From the NCBI RefSeq assembly GCF_014851395.1, contig NW_024044681.1, forward strand, positions 4,656,933 to 4,720,932: DNA of 64,000 bases, given 5' to 3'. Source of the DNA: Micropterus salmoides. Lineage: Eukaryota; Chordata; Actinopteri; Centrarchiformes; Centrarchidae. Shown in pieces: positions 38,701-50,700 of this stretch. The translations under genes were made by a program, and so were the position numbers. The notes below the pieces were generated by a model, which did not search any database, was not told the origin of the DNA, and saw only the letters and a list, made by a program, of their open reading frames with translations. Every line of letters starts with the position of its first letter. Position 1 is the first letter of the stretch.

Positions 38701-41700
38701 CTGGCCCTGAATCTCAAACGCCTGGCCCTAAATCTCAAACACCTGGTCCTGAATCTAAAATGCCTGGCCCTGAATCTCAAACGCCTGGCCCTAAATCTCA
38801 AACACCTGGTCCTGAATCTCAAACGCCTGGCCCTAAATCTCAAACACCTGGTCCTGAATCTCAAACGCCTGGTCCTGAATCTAAAATGCCTGGCCCTGAA
38901 TCTCAAACGCCTGGCCCTAAATCTCAAACACCTGGTCCTGAATCTAAAATGCCTGGCCCTGAATCTCAAACGCCTGGCCCTGTTAGACCATCAGGGCTAC
39001 AGTCAAGGTTCTAAAGGTGTAAATAACTGATGTTGAAAGACATTTAGTCTGTGTCCACAGGTGTGTCCAGGTGTCCACAGGTGTGTCTATGTGTCAGCAG
39101 GTGGTGATCAGGGCAGGTTTGTGATCAACAACAGGACAGGTCAGATCAGGTTAACCAGAGGGATGGACGGCCGACCGCTGAGGACGAACTTCACACTCAC
39201 TGTCATGGTAACAGCACTACTTCCTATGTTCTATATAACCACGTCTACAGAAGCTAGAGTGTGATCTAACCTGGCCCTACCCCCTCTCCCTCCCCCATGC
39301 AGGTGTGTCAGGTGGACGACCGGCTGAAGTACAGCGTGGCGTTGGTTCTTATCAGAGTTCTCAGTGAGAACATGTTCCCTCCGGTTTTCAACAGAACCAC
39401 CTTTAAAGGCTTCATCATCCAGAGCTCAAGTCCCGCCTCCATCGTCTCCACCTATGGGAACCAGGTGTTACAGGTCCAGGTGTCAGACCGCGACTTCTCT
39501 GATGTAAGAGCACCTGCTGGTCTACCTGTATTATAACCTGTAAGACACCTGGTGAGTCATCACTGCTGTCCAATCACAGGGCCTGAATCCAAATATCGCC
39601 TACTCCCTCCATCCTCCATCTGGACTGTACCAAGTCACCCAGGGGGGGGTTCTGATCGCCAGGACGGACCAACTGCACGCCCTCGACAGACACATACTTC
39701 AGGTGGGTCTACCTTCAATGTTACAGTATCTCACCAAAGTGAGTCCACCCCCCACATGTGTGTAAACATCTGATTCTATCTTTTCATGTTTCAACACTGA
39801 AGAAATGTCACTTTGCTCCAATGTAAACTAGTGAGCGTGCAGCTTGTATAACAGTGTAAAGTAGTGAGCGTGCAGCTTGTATAACAGTGTAAAGTAGTGA
39901 GCGTGCAGCTTGTATAACAGTGTAAAGTAGTGAGCGTGCAGCTTGTTTAACAGCGTAAAGTAGTGAGCATGCAGCTTGTATAACAGTGTAAAGTAGTGAG
40001 CGTACAGCTTGTATAACAGTGTAAAGTAGTGAGCGTACAGCTTGTATAACAGTGTAAAGTAGTGAGCGTACAGCTTGTATAACAGTGTAAAGTAGTGAGC
40101 GTACAGCTTGTATAACAGTGTAAAGTAGTGAGCGTGCAGCTTGTTTAACAGCGTAAAGTAGTGAGCATGCAGCTTGTATAACAGTGTAAAGTAGTGAGCG
40201 TACAGCTTGTATAACAGTGTAAAGTAGTGAGCGTGCAGCTTGTTTAACAGCGTAAAGTAGTGAGCATGCAGCTTGTATAACAGTGTAAAGTAGTGAGAGT
40301 ACAGCTTGTTTAACAGCGTAAAGTAGTGAGCATGCAGCTTGTGCAGCTTGTATAACAGTGTAAAGTAGTGAGCGTGCAGCTTGTATAACAGTGTAAAGTA
40401 GTGAGCATGCAGCTTGTATAACAGCGTAAAGTAGTGAGCATGCAGCTTGTGCAGCTTGTATAACAGTGTAAAGTAGTGAGCGTACAGCTTGTATAACAGT
40501 GTAAAGTAGTGAGAGTACAGCTTGTTTAACAGCGTAAAGTAGTGAGCATGCAGCTTGTGCAGCTTGTATAACAGTGTAAAGTAGTGAGCGTGCAGCTTGT
40601 ATAACAACGTAAAGTAGTGAGTGTGCAGCTTGTATAACAGTGTAAAGTAGTGAGAGTACAGCTTGTATAACAGCGTAAAGTAGTGAGCATGCAGCTTGTA
40701 TAACAGCGTAAAGTAGTGAGAGTACAGCTTGTATAACAGTGTTAAGTAGTGAGCGTTTAGCGTAAAGTAGTGAGCGTGCAGCTTGTATAACAGTGTAAAG
40801 TAGTGAGCGTACAGCTTGTATAACAGTGTAAAGTAGTGAGCGTACAGCTTGTATAACAGAGTAAAGTAGTGAGCGTGCAGCTTGTATAACAGCGTAAAGT
40901 AGTGAGCGTACAGCTTGTATAACAGTGTAAAGTAGTGAGCGTACAGCTTGTATAACAGCGTAAAGTAGTGAGCGTGCAGCTTGTATAACAGTGTAAAGTA
41001 GTGAGTGTGCAGTACAGCTTGTATAACAGTGTAAAGTAGTGAGAGTACAGCTTGTATAACAGTGTTAAGTAGTGAGCGTTTAGCGTAAAGTAGTGAGCGT
41101 GCAGTTTGTATAACAGTGTTAAGTAGTGAGCGTTTAGCGTAAAGTAGTGAGCGTGCAGCTTGTATAACAGTGTAAAGTAGTGAGCGTGCAGCTTGTATAA
41201 CAGTGTTAAGTAGTGAGCGTTTAGCGTAAAGTAGTGAGCGTGCAGCTTGTATAACAGTGTAAAGTAGTGAGCGTACAGCTTGTATAACAGTGTAAAGTAG
41301 TGAGCGTGCAGCTTGTATAACAGTGTAAAGTAGTGAGCGTACAGCTTGTATAACAGCGTAAAGTAGTGAGCGTACAGCTTGTATAACAGCGTAAAGTAGT
41401 GAGCGTACAGCTTGTATAACAGCGTAAAGTAGTGAGCGTGCAGCTTGTATAACAGCGTAAAGTAGTGAGCGTGCAGCTTGTATAACAGTGTAAATCTGCT
41501 GTCCCCTCAAAATAACACATCACATAGCAATTAATGTCTAAACCAATGGCAACAAAAGTGAGGACACCCCTAAGTGAAAATGTCCAAATGACCAATTTAT
41601 CCAAGTTGTGAATCCTGTCATGTGAAGTCCATCGCTCTCTTTCTGCTAACTTCTCTCATCCTGCACCCTGTTGTTGTTTTCGATAGGTTGCTGCCTTCAG

Positions 41701-44700
41701 AATAAAAGCGCATAAGCCGTCTGTCGGAGCTAGATCAAATGAATGACGTGTATTTGATATTATTTGATCATTTTTACATAAGTATTATTCTGTTTGAAAT
41801 AAATAAACTGTTCCATAGTAGTTTCAGCTTTGTGCAAAAAGAATTAAAGTCCTGTCCCATATGGACCCCTGTCCCAAATACAGGCAGGGTCAATTCAGAT
41901 TTTAGCAAATAAAAACCAAAGTTTTACGGTATACATTTAGCTATAATGCAGTATTAACCAGGTGGTGTACCTCACTGAGGCAGGGACACCTGGAGAGAGA
42001 GAGCCAAGATCTACCTTCAGAGGACCTGCACCACTTGTAGAAAACTAGATCCCAGACTGACTTTAAGCCCCTTTATTCTCCTTCAGACTCGTTACCTGTG
42101 GAGGAGTCGTAGATGATGGGGTCTGGTTTAGTTTTCCAGTTGTAAGGATGAAGTGATTTATGGAAGCTGCTCATTGATTAGGGACAGGAAAACTCTAGCA
42201 TGCAGTCTTAGAGAGTGTCATCAGGATTACTGCACAGTTCAGCAACTTAACAGTTAAACTAAAAACCAAGCGCACCAACATGAACAAAACAGCCATTAAA
42301 TTCCAGGGAGGAGAGAATATGAACATGTACAGAGGCCGAGTGACCGGGCAGATAGGAAAATGAAACACCAACTCTTCCCTGAACCATCAGGAAGAAGAGT
42401 CAGAGAACCAAAATGCAAATCCAATCGCCTGAAATGATCATTTGATCCATTCAGCTGCTGAATAATGTGCAGAAGAGCAATGTGCAATAAATATGTGAGC
42501 ACTTTAGCACTTTACTGGTAATGTTGCTGAACAAACCACATGGACACTTCAGAACAACGTCCTTTTCATCTGTTCTGAAGTTTTCCTCTTGTCAGTGTTT
42601 TGTGATGTCTGATGTTTTATTTGTGATATTTCCTTATGTGCCCGAGCCAAACATCCCTTTGTGGACAACAAAGTTTAACCTAACTACTGAAATACATTTC
42701 AATTCAGAAATGATTTGTTGTGTTTGTATTTTGGCTTTAAACCTGTTTCTGTCTCTGCTTCATTACAACTGCTCTCTCAAGTATATTAGGTAACTAATCA
42801 TTTACTAGTATTTACGAATACTGAAGGTCAGGCTTGAAAACATCTGGTTAAAGGAAGAGTTCAACGTGTTGGTAACTCCTCTGCTCGTCTGTCTGGCAGG
42901 GAGTTCAGCTCATGTTCTGCTCAGATATGAAGCAGCTGGTTCAGAGGGAACAGCCATCAGACTCCAGATCAGTTACTGTAGCGCGAGGAGGGACAGCATG
43001 TTGGTGGGGGAGCTGGGAGGAGGTTTCAGCTGGTGTCAGGAATTATTTCCTCTTCAGAAGCTCCTGCCATCAAACTGGAACAAAAACGCAAGCTGACGGT
43101 TTCTGAAACACTGGGAGTGGTGTCTGACAGCAGAACCAGCAGGTGCAGATTAAAACTAAAAGCTTCACAGTGTGTGGATCCACTTCAGCAGCATGGCATC
43201 TGAGCCAGAGGTTGTTGTTAGACAGGTTTCATCTCTGAGGGAGAAAACAAGGTTCAACATGAACTGATAGAACACTCAATTCAATTCAATTCAAATTAGC
43301 TTTATTGGCATTAATGTGTAATAACAATATTGCCAAAGCATCATACATACAACATAAGAACAATCAAAGTACATATATTAAAAATTAAAATAAAATAAAT
43401 ACATAAAACAGTAAGCGTGTGTGCGTGTATGTTAAAAATTTTTAAATATATTAAAAATAAAATAAATAAAACAGTAAGTGTGGGTGTGTTAAAAAATAAA
43501 AATATATAAAAAAATAAAAATAAAATAAATAAATGAAACAGTAACGTGTGTGTGTATATATTAATAGACAAAAAAATATTAAAGAATTAATTGATTAAAA
43601 AATAATTAAAAAGAAAAAAGAAATCAGTATAAAATGTTAAAACAAAACAATTACTAAAATATCAAATGATCAAAATAATAATTTGAAAATCTCTACAATT
43701 ATTTATCAGTCTGAGGTTCCACTGGTTGTCCTCACTTCATGGCATGAGGAGACATATTTTGCAGCAACTATTTCACATTTGGACATTTCTCCCAGTAAAT
43801 AGGGGAGTTTCTGTTGTCTGATATGAATTCGAATTCGGGGTATATTTGGGAAATGTTTGCGTGTGTGTTTTTGTCTTTGTGTTTTATATTTGGGGCATGA
43901 GGTTATAAAGTGCAGCTCTGTCTCTACCTGTCCTCTGTCACACTGGGAGCAGAGTCTCAGAGAATGTTTTGTCCCATTTGTCAAATTCATTATTAAGTTT
44001 TGGCCCCCAGATTTCGCTACCATATAGAATTATTGGTTCTAGTACAAATTGGAAAATTTTAAGCCAGATTTCAATTGGAATATATAGATTTTAATGTTTC
44101 TTTTTATTGCATAGAAAGCTCTCCTTGCTTTGTCCCTCAGATCTTTCACAGCCATGTTGAAGTTCCCTGTGTATGTAATGTTGAGGCCAAGGTAAGTGTA
44201 GTTTTTTGTGGGTTGTAATTTAGTGGTGTCTAAATAGAAATTGTGTGTAACCTGATTTCTGTATTGTTACTGAAAGATCATTATCTTAGTCTTTGCTGTG
44301 TTTACTGTCAGGGCCCAGGTCTGACAGAATCTCTGAAGGAGGTTAAGAAGGTTAAGGTTAACACTCTGACTCTGCAGATTTTACCTGGTACACATGAACT
44401 GATACTGGTTTTATAATCTGACTCTGCAGGTCGTCGCCAGAGATGAAGAATCAGGAGAAGAAGTTTCAGCTTCAGTGGACATTGAAGTCCTGCAGAGAGG
44501 ACAACCAGGCGAGTCCGATGACACCACGACTACCTGACGCACAAAACACACCATGAACACACACATGAACACACACATGAAGACACTCATGAAGACACTC
44601 ATGAACACACTCATGTGCAGCTGTGTGGCTGCAGATGAACCGTGTGGGGGAGCAGTGGACTGAGAACCAGGACAGTTGGTCTACCAGCAGCTCAGCACCA

Positions 44701-47700
44701 CAGTCCTGTCTGCAGAGGGCTGGTCCTTCAAACTCAGCCTCCTTCACTGGACTCTACTTCATGACCCGCATGTGAAACTACGGTGGCCTACAAGGACAAA
44801 CAAATACACACTGCAAACACAAATACACTGCAAATACACACTGAATATACACACACACTGCAAATATACACTGCAAACACACAAACACTGCAAATACACA
44901 CTGCAAATACACAAACACTGCAAACACACAAACACTGCAAACACACATTGCAAATACACAAACACTGCAAACACACATTGCAAATACACAAACACTGCAA
45001 ACACACACTGCAAACACACAAACACTGCAAACACACACTGCAAACACACACTGCAAATACACAAACACTGCAAACACACACTGCAAATACACAAACACTG
45101 CAAACACACACTGCAAAATACACACTACAAATACACACTGCAAATAAACAAACACTGCAAATACACACTGCAAACACACAAACACTGCAAATACACACTG
45201 CAAACACACAAACACTGCAAATACACACTGCAAACACAAACTACAAATACACAAACACTGCAAACACACACACTGCAAATACACAAACACTGCAAACACG
45301 CACACACTGCAAACACATACTACAAATACACAAACACTGCAATTACACACTGCAAACACACACTGCAAATACACACTGCAAATAAACAAACACTGCAAAT
45401 ACACACTGCAAACACACAAACACTGCAAATACACACTGCAAACACAAACTACAAATACACACTGCAAACACACACTGCAAATACACACTGCAAACACACA
45501 AACACTGCAAATACACACTGCAAACACAAACTACAAATACACAAACACTGCAAATACACACTGCAAACACACACTGCAAATACACAAACACTGCAAACAC
45601 ATACTACAAATACACAAACACTGCAATTACACACTGCAAATACACACTGTGAACACACACTGCAAACACACAAACACTGCAAATACACACACACTGCAAA
45701 CACAAACTGCAAACACACAAACACTGCAAATACACACTGCAAACACAAACTGCAAACACACAAACACTGCAAATACACACTGCAAATACACACTGCAAAC
45801 ACAAACTGCAAACACACAAACACTGCAAATACACACTGCAAATACACAAGACGACAATGGAAGTGTTTCCAGGGGACTCGCTTGTTGTTGCTGGTTTGTG
45901 ACTCTTGAAGCAGTGAAGTCACCACCTCCCATCACACAGAGACCACCTCCCATCATCATCATCTAATATTCCACAACACATCCAAAAATAAAGCTGCTAC
46001 GGTTTAATCCTTCATTAGTGGCACATTGTGAAAATGTACAATCAGCTGTTCACCACCAATAAAATGTGTTCTTCGTCTCTGACGTAATCAGATAATAAAG
46101 CTGTAGACTTTCTGTATTTTTCATCACTGACTGTATCCTAACAAGTATTGTGCTATACATATACATATATATATATCAGTACCTGATTATATTTCTGGTG
46201 CGTTCACAGACTTCCGACTAACAGTGTCTTTGTGTTTCAGTCCCTCGTGGTGCGTTCACTGAGCAGCAGCTGTTTGGAGACGTGGACAGCCGGCTGGCAG
46301 GAGGAATCGCAGCGATGATCCTGCTGCTGTTTTTCTCCTCTGTTCTGTTTCTCCTGCTTCGAGCTGTAAAGAGAAGACGGCAGCAACGAAACGCTGGCGA
46401 GCACGCAGCCGTGGCCCTCGGAAAACATCCCAACGTGGTACGAACTGAATCACTGACACGTTAAAACACCTGGCCAGATGTTTGAAACAGTATTTCTCTG
46501 TAATGTAGATTTTATAATGACATGATAAAGTGTTGTGTTCACTGTCGTAGCTTTAAAGCAGGACACACCAGTCTTACTCTGTACAACACGTGTTCCTGAA
46601 GAACAGAACTGACTTTCTGTTATTCAGACTCTGCTGCCCCCTGTATGTTCACTCTTCTTCTGTGGTGTCCCACTCCTCTAAGACAGTGAACTGTTCACTC
46701 TCTGTATGTTGTGAGCAGCTGATGATAAGCGCTGCCGTCTCGTTCTTCTTCTTCTTCTGCAGAGTTTACTGTGGTTTCACACGGTGAGTTTAAAGCTCCT
46801 TGTGACATTGTGATGCTCCGTGTGGACTTCCTGTGTCTGTGCTGTGTTTGTTAAATGTTAGCGTCCTGTGTTCACGTCCAGAGATCTGAATAAAATAAAC
46901 GTTTTTACACCAAGTCACAGTATTTATCTCCTGCCCCCCCAACAGTCCAACAGTACATCTGTTAGTACTTAATGTGTACTGCAGGTATTACATCAGTGGA
47001 CTCTCTCACTGAGGGTCAGCAGTACTCTGGCGGTTTCTGTAGTCCTGGATCAGAGCCGGACTGGGTTTCAGATCCAGGTGTCAGGTGGTCACATGTAAAT
47101 CACAGGAGCTGGATTTCAGGTAACGTAAGACCAGTTGTGGAAAAGAGGTCTTTGCACTCCAGTTAAATTCTAACAGGATCAACATGCCGACAGAGATTAT
47201 AGACTATGGATTATAGATTATAGAGAATAGATTATGGATTATAGAATATGGATCATGGATTATGGATAATAGATTATAGATTATACATTATGGATTATAA
47301 AATATGGATTATAGATTATGGATTATGGATAACAGATAACAGATTATAGATGATAGATTATGGATTATGGATAATAGATTATAGATTATACATTATGGAT
47401 TATAAAATATGGATTATAGATTATGGATTATGGATAACAGATAACAGATCATAGATGATACATTATGGATTATAGACTATGGATTATAGATTATGGATTA
47501 TGGATAATAGATTATAGATGATACATTATGGATTATAGACTATGGATTATAGATTATGGATTATGGATAAAAGATTATAGATAATACAGAATGGATTATA
47601 GACTACGGATTATAGATTAAGGATTATGGATAATAGAATATAGAATATAGATTATACATTATGAATTATAGATTATAGATTATGGATAATAGATTATAGA

Positions 47701-50700
47701 TGATACATTATGGATTATAGATTATGGATTATGGATAATAGATTATAGATGATACATTATGGATTATAGACTATGGATTATAGATTATGGATTATGGATA
47801 ATAGATTATACATTATACATTATGGATTATAGACTATGGATTATAGATTATGGATTATGGATAAAAGATTATAGATAATACAGAATGGATTATAGACTAC
47901 GGATTATAGATTAAGGATTATGGATAATAGAATATAGATTATACATTATGAATTATAGATTATAGATTATGGATAATAGATTATAGATGATACATTATGG
48001 ATTATAGATTATGGATTATGGATAATAGATTATAGATGATACATTATGGATTATAGACTATGGATTATAGATTATGGATTATGGATAATAGATTATACAT
48101 TATACATTATGAATGATAGATTATGGATTATACATTATAGATTATGGATAATAGATTATACATTATGGATTATATATTATAGATTACAGGTAAACTCCTG
48201 ACTTCCTGTTTGAAGTTTTTATTTAAACATTCACAAGTCGGAGAAACTGGAGGAAGGTAAAGGATAAAAAACTAAAGATCACAGTTCAGCACAGGACTCA
48301 GAAACAGGTCTATCCAAAACCCCAGACTTGGGTACTGAGGGGACCCTGACTGACCCACTACAAACACTGAAAGGGGAGGATCAGCGAAAGGCGTCACTAG
48401 TACCACTTGGTATTGTGTTTGGAAGGGGGACCATCAGAGTCTGGCCTCTGTGAGAGTGACATTAAGAGTCTGGCCTCTGTGAGAGTGACATTAAGAGTCT
48501 GGCCTCTGTGAGAGTGACATTAAGAGTCTGGCCTCTGTGAGAGTGACATTAAGAGTCTGGCCTCTGTGAGAGTGACATTAAGAGTCTGGCCTCTGTGAGA
48601 GTGACATTAAGAGTCCGGCCTCTGTGAGAGTGACCTTCAGAGTGACCATCAGAGTCCGGCCTCTGTGAGAGTGACATTAAGAGTCCGGCCTCTGTGAGAG
48701 AGACCTTCAGAGTGACCATCAGAGTCCGGCCTCTGTGAGAGTGACATTAAGAGTCCGGCCTCTGTGAGAGTGACATTAAGAGTCCGGCCTCTGTGAGAGT
48801 GACATTAAGAGTCCGGCCTCTGTGAGAGAAACCATCAGAGTCCGGCCTCTGCGAGAGTTACATTAAGAGTCCGGCCTCTGTGAGAGTGACATTAAGAGTC
48901 CGGCCTCTGTGAGAGAGACCTTCAGAGTGACCATCAGAGTCCGGCCTCTGTGAGAGTGACATTAAGAGTCCGGCCTCTGTGAGAGAGACATTAAGAGTCC
49001 GGCCTCTGTGAGAGAGACCTTCAGAGTGACCATCAGAGTCCGGCCTCTGTGAGAGTGACATTAAGAGTCCGGCCTCTGTGAGAGTGACATTAAGAGTCCG
49101 GCCTCTGTGAGAGAGACCTTCAGAGTGACCATCAGAGTCCGGCCTCTGCGAGAGTGACATTAAGAGTCCGGCCTCTGTGAGAGTGACATTAAGAGTCCGG
49201 CCTCTGTGAGAGTGACATTAAGAGTCCGGCCTCTGTGAGAGAGACCTTCAGAGTGACCATCAGAGTCCGGCCTCTGTGAGAGTGACATTAAGAGTCCGGC
49301 CTCTGTGAGAGAGACATTAAGAGTCCGGCCTCTGTGAGAGAGACCTTCAGAGTGACCATCAGAGTCCGGCCTCTGTGAGAGTGACATTAAGAGTCCGGCC
49401 TCTGTGAGAGTGACATTAAGAGTCCAGCCTCTGTGAGAGAGACCTTCAGAGTGACCATCAGAGTCCGGCCTCTGTGAGAGTGACATTAAGAGTCCGGCCT
49501 CTGTGAGAGTGACATTAAGAGTCCAGCCTCTGTGAGAGAGACATTAAGAGTCCAGCCTCTGTGAGAGTGACATTAAGAGTCCAGCCTCTGTGAGAGTGAC
49601 ATTAAGAGTCCAGCCTCTGTGAGAGAGACATTAAGAGTCCAGCCTCTGTGAGAGAGACCTTCAGAGTGACCATCAGAGTCCGGCCTCTGTGAGAGTGACA
49701 TTAAGAGTCCGGCCTCTGTGAGAGTGACATTAAGAGTCCGGCCTCTGTGAGAGAGACATTAAGAGTCCGGCCTCTGTGAGAGAGACCTTCAGAGTCCGGC
49801 CTCTGTGGGAGAGACCTTCAGAGTCCGGCCTCTGTGGGAGAGACCTTCAGAGTCCGGCCTCTGTGAGAGAGACCATCAGAGTCCGGCCTCTGTGAGAGTG
49901 ACATTAAGAGTCCGGCCTCTGTGAGAGAGACCTTCAGAGAGACCATCAGAGTCCGGCCTCTGTGAGAGTGACATTAAGAGTCCGGCCTCTGTGAGAGTGA
50001 CATTAAGAGTCCGGCCTCTGTGAGAGAGACCATCAGAGTCCGGCCTCTGTGAGAGAGACCATCAGAGTCCGGCTTCTGTGAGAGAGACCATCAGAGTCCG
50101 GCCTCTGTGAGGGAGACATTAAGAGTCCGGCTTCTGTGAGGGAGACCTTCAGAGTCCGGCCTCTGTGAGGGAGACATTAAGAGTCCGGCTTCTGTGAGAG
50201 AGACCATCAGAGTCCGGCCTCCGTGAGAGTGACGTTAAGAGTCCGGCCTCCGTGAGGGAGACCTTCAGTCCGTCTATGGAACCTGATGACAGAAACTGAT
50301 CCTGAATCTGAAATCTGTTTCTAACAGGTGTGCTCCAGTCCACCTGGGTTCAGCAACAGAGCTTTCAGCCCTGAGTCGTCCTCGCAGTCAGAGGGTTTCC
50401 ACGGCCAACAGGGAGTCTACACCAGGAGACACTCGCTGCTTCCTCCCCCTTCATCATCATCAAACATCTTCATCAGAGACCCTGCAGGAAGACCCAGACA
50501 TCTCTCTGAGCTGCTTCCTGTCACAGAAAAACCAGAAGGTCCACCTGAGGCCACAGAAACCTACTGTCTGGCTCTACGGAAAACAGGTGTGTCCACTGGT
50601 GTGTCCACAGGAGTCCACAGTGATGACATCACAGCCACGCTTCAGAGAGACGACGACACGAAAACAGACCAGTTAAAGGAGACGTTACAGAAGTCAGAGG

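Noticed and set aside
39828..41510. 560-codon antisense frame HAHYFTLLYKL
   Set aside because: It is explained by the 33-bp period inside cdhr5 intron 11.
44676..45908. Open frames over the CACTGCAAA array, some Cys-rich on the minus strand
   Set aside because: They are a product of the 13/17-bp repeats. The Cys spacing is dictated by the nucleotide period, not by a zinc-finger or EGF pattern.
48430..50272. 29-bp direct repeats resembling CRISPR repeat length
   Set aside because: The units are contiguous, without unique spacers, and lie in a vertebrate intron, so this is a minisatellite.
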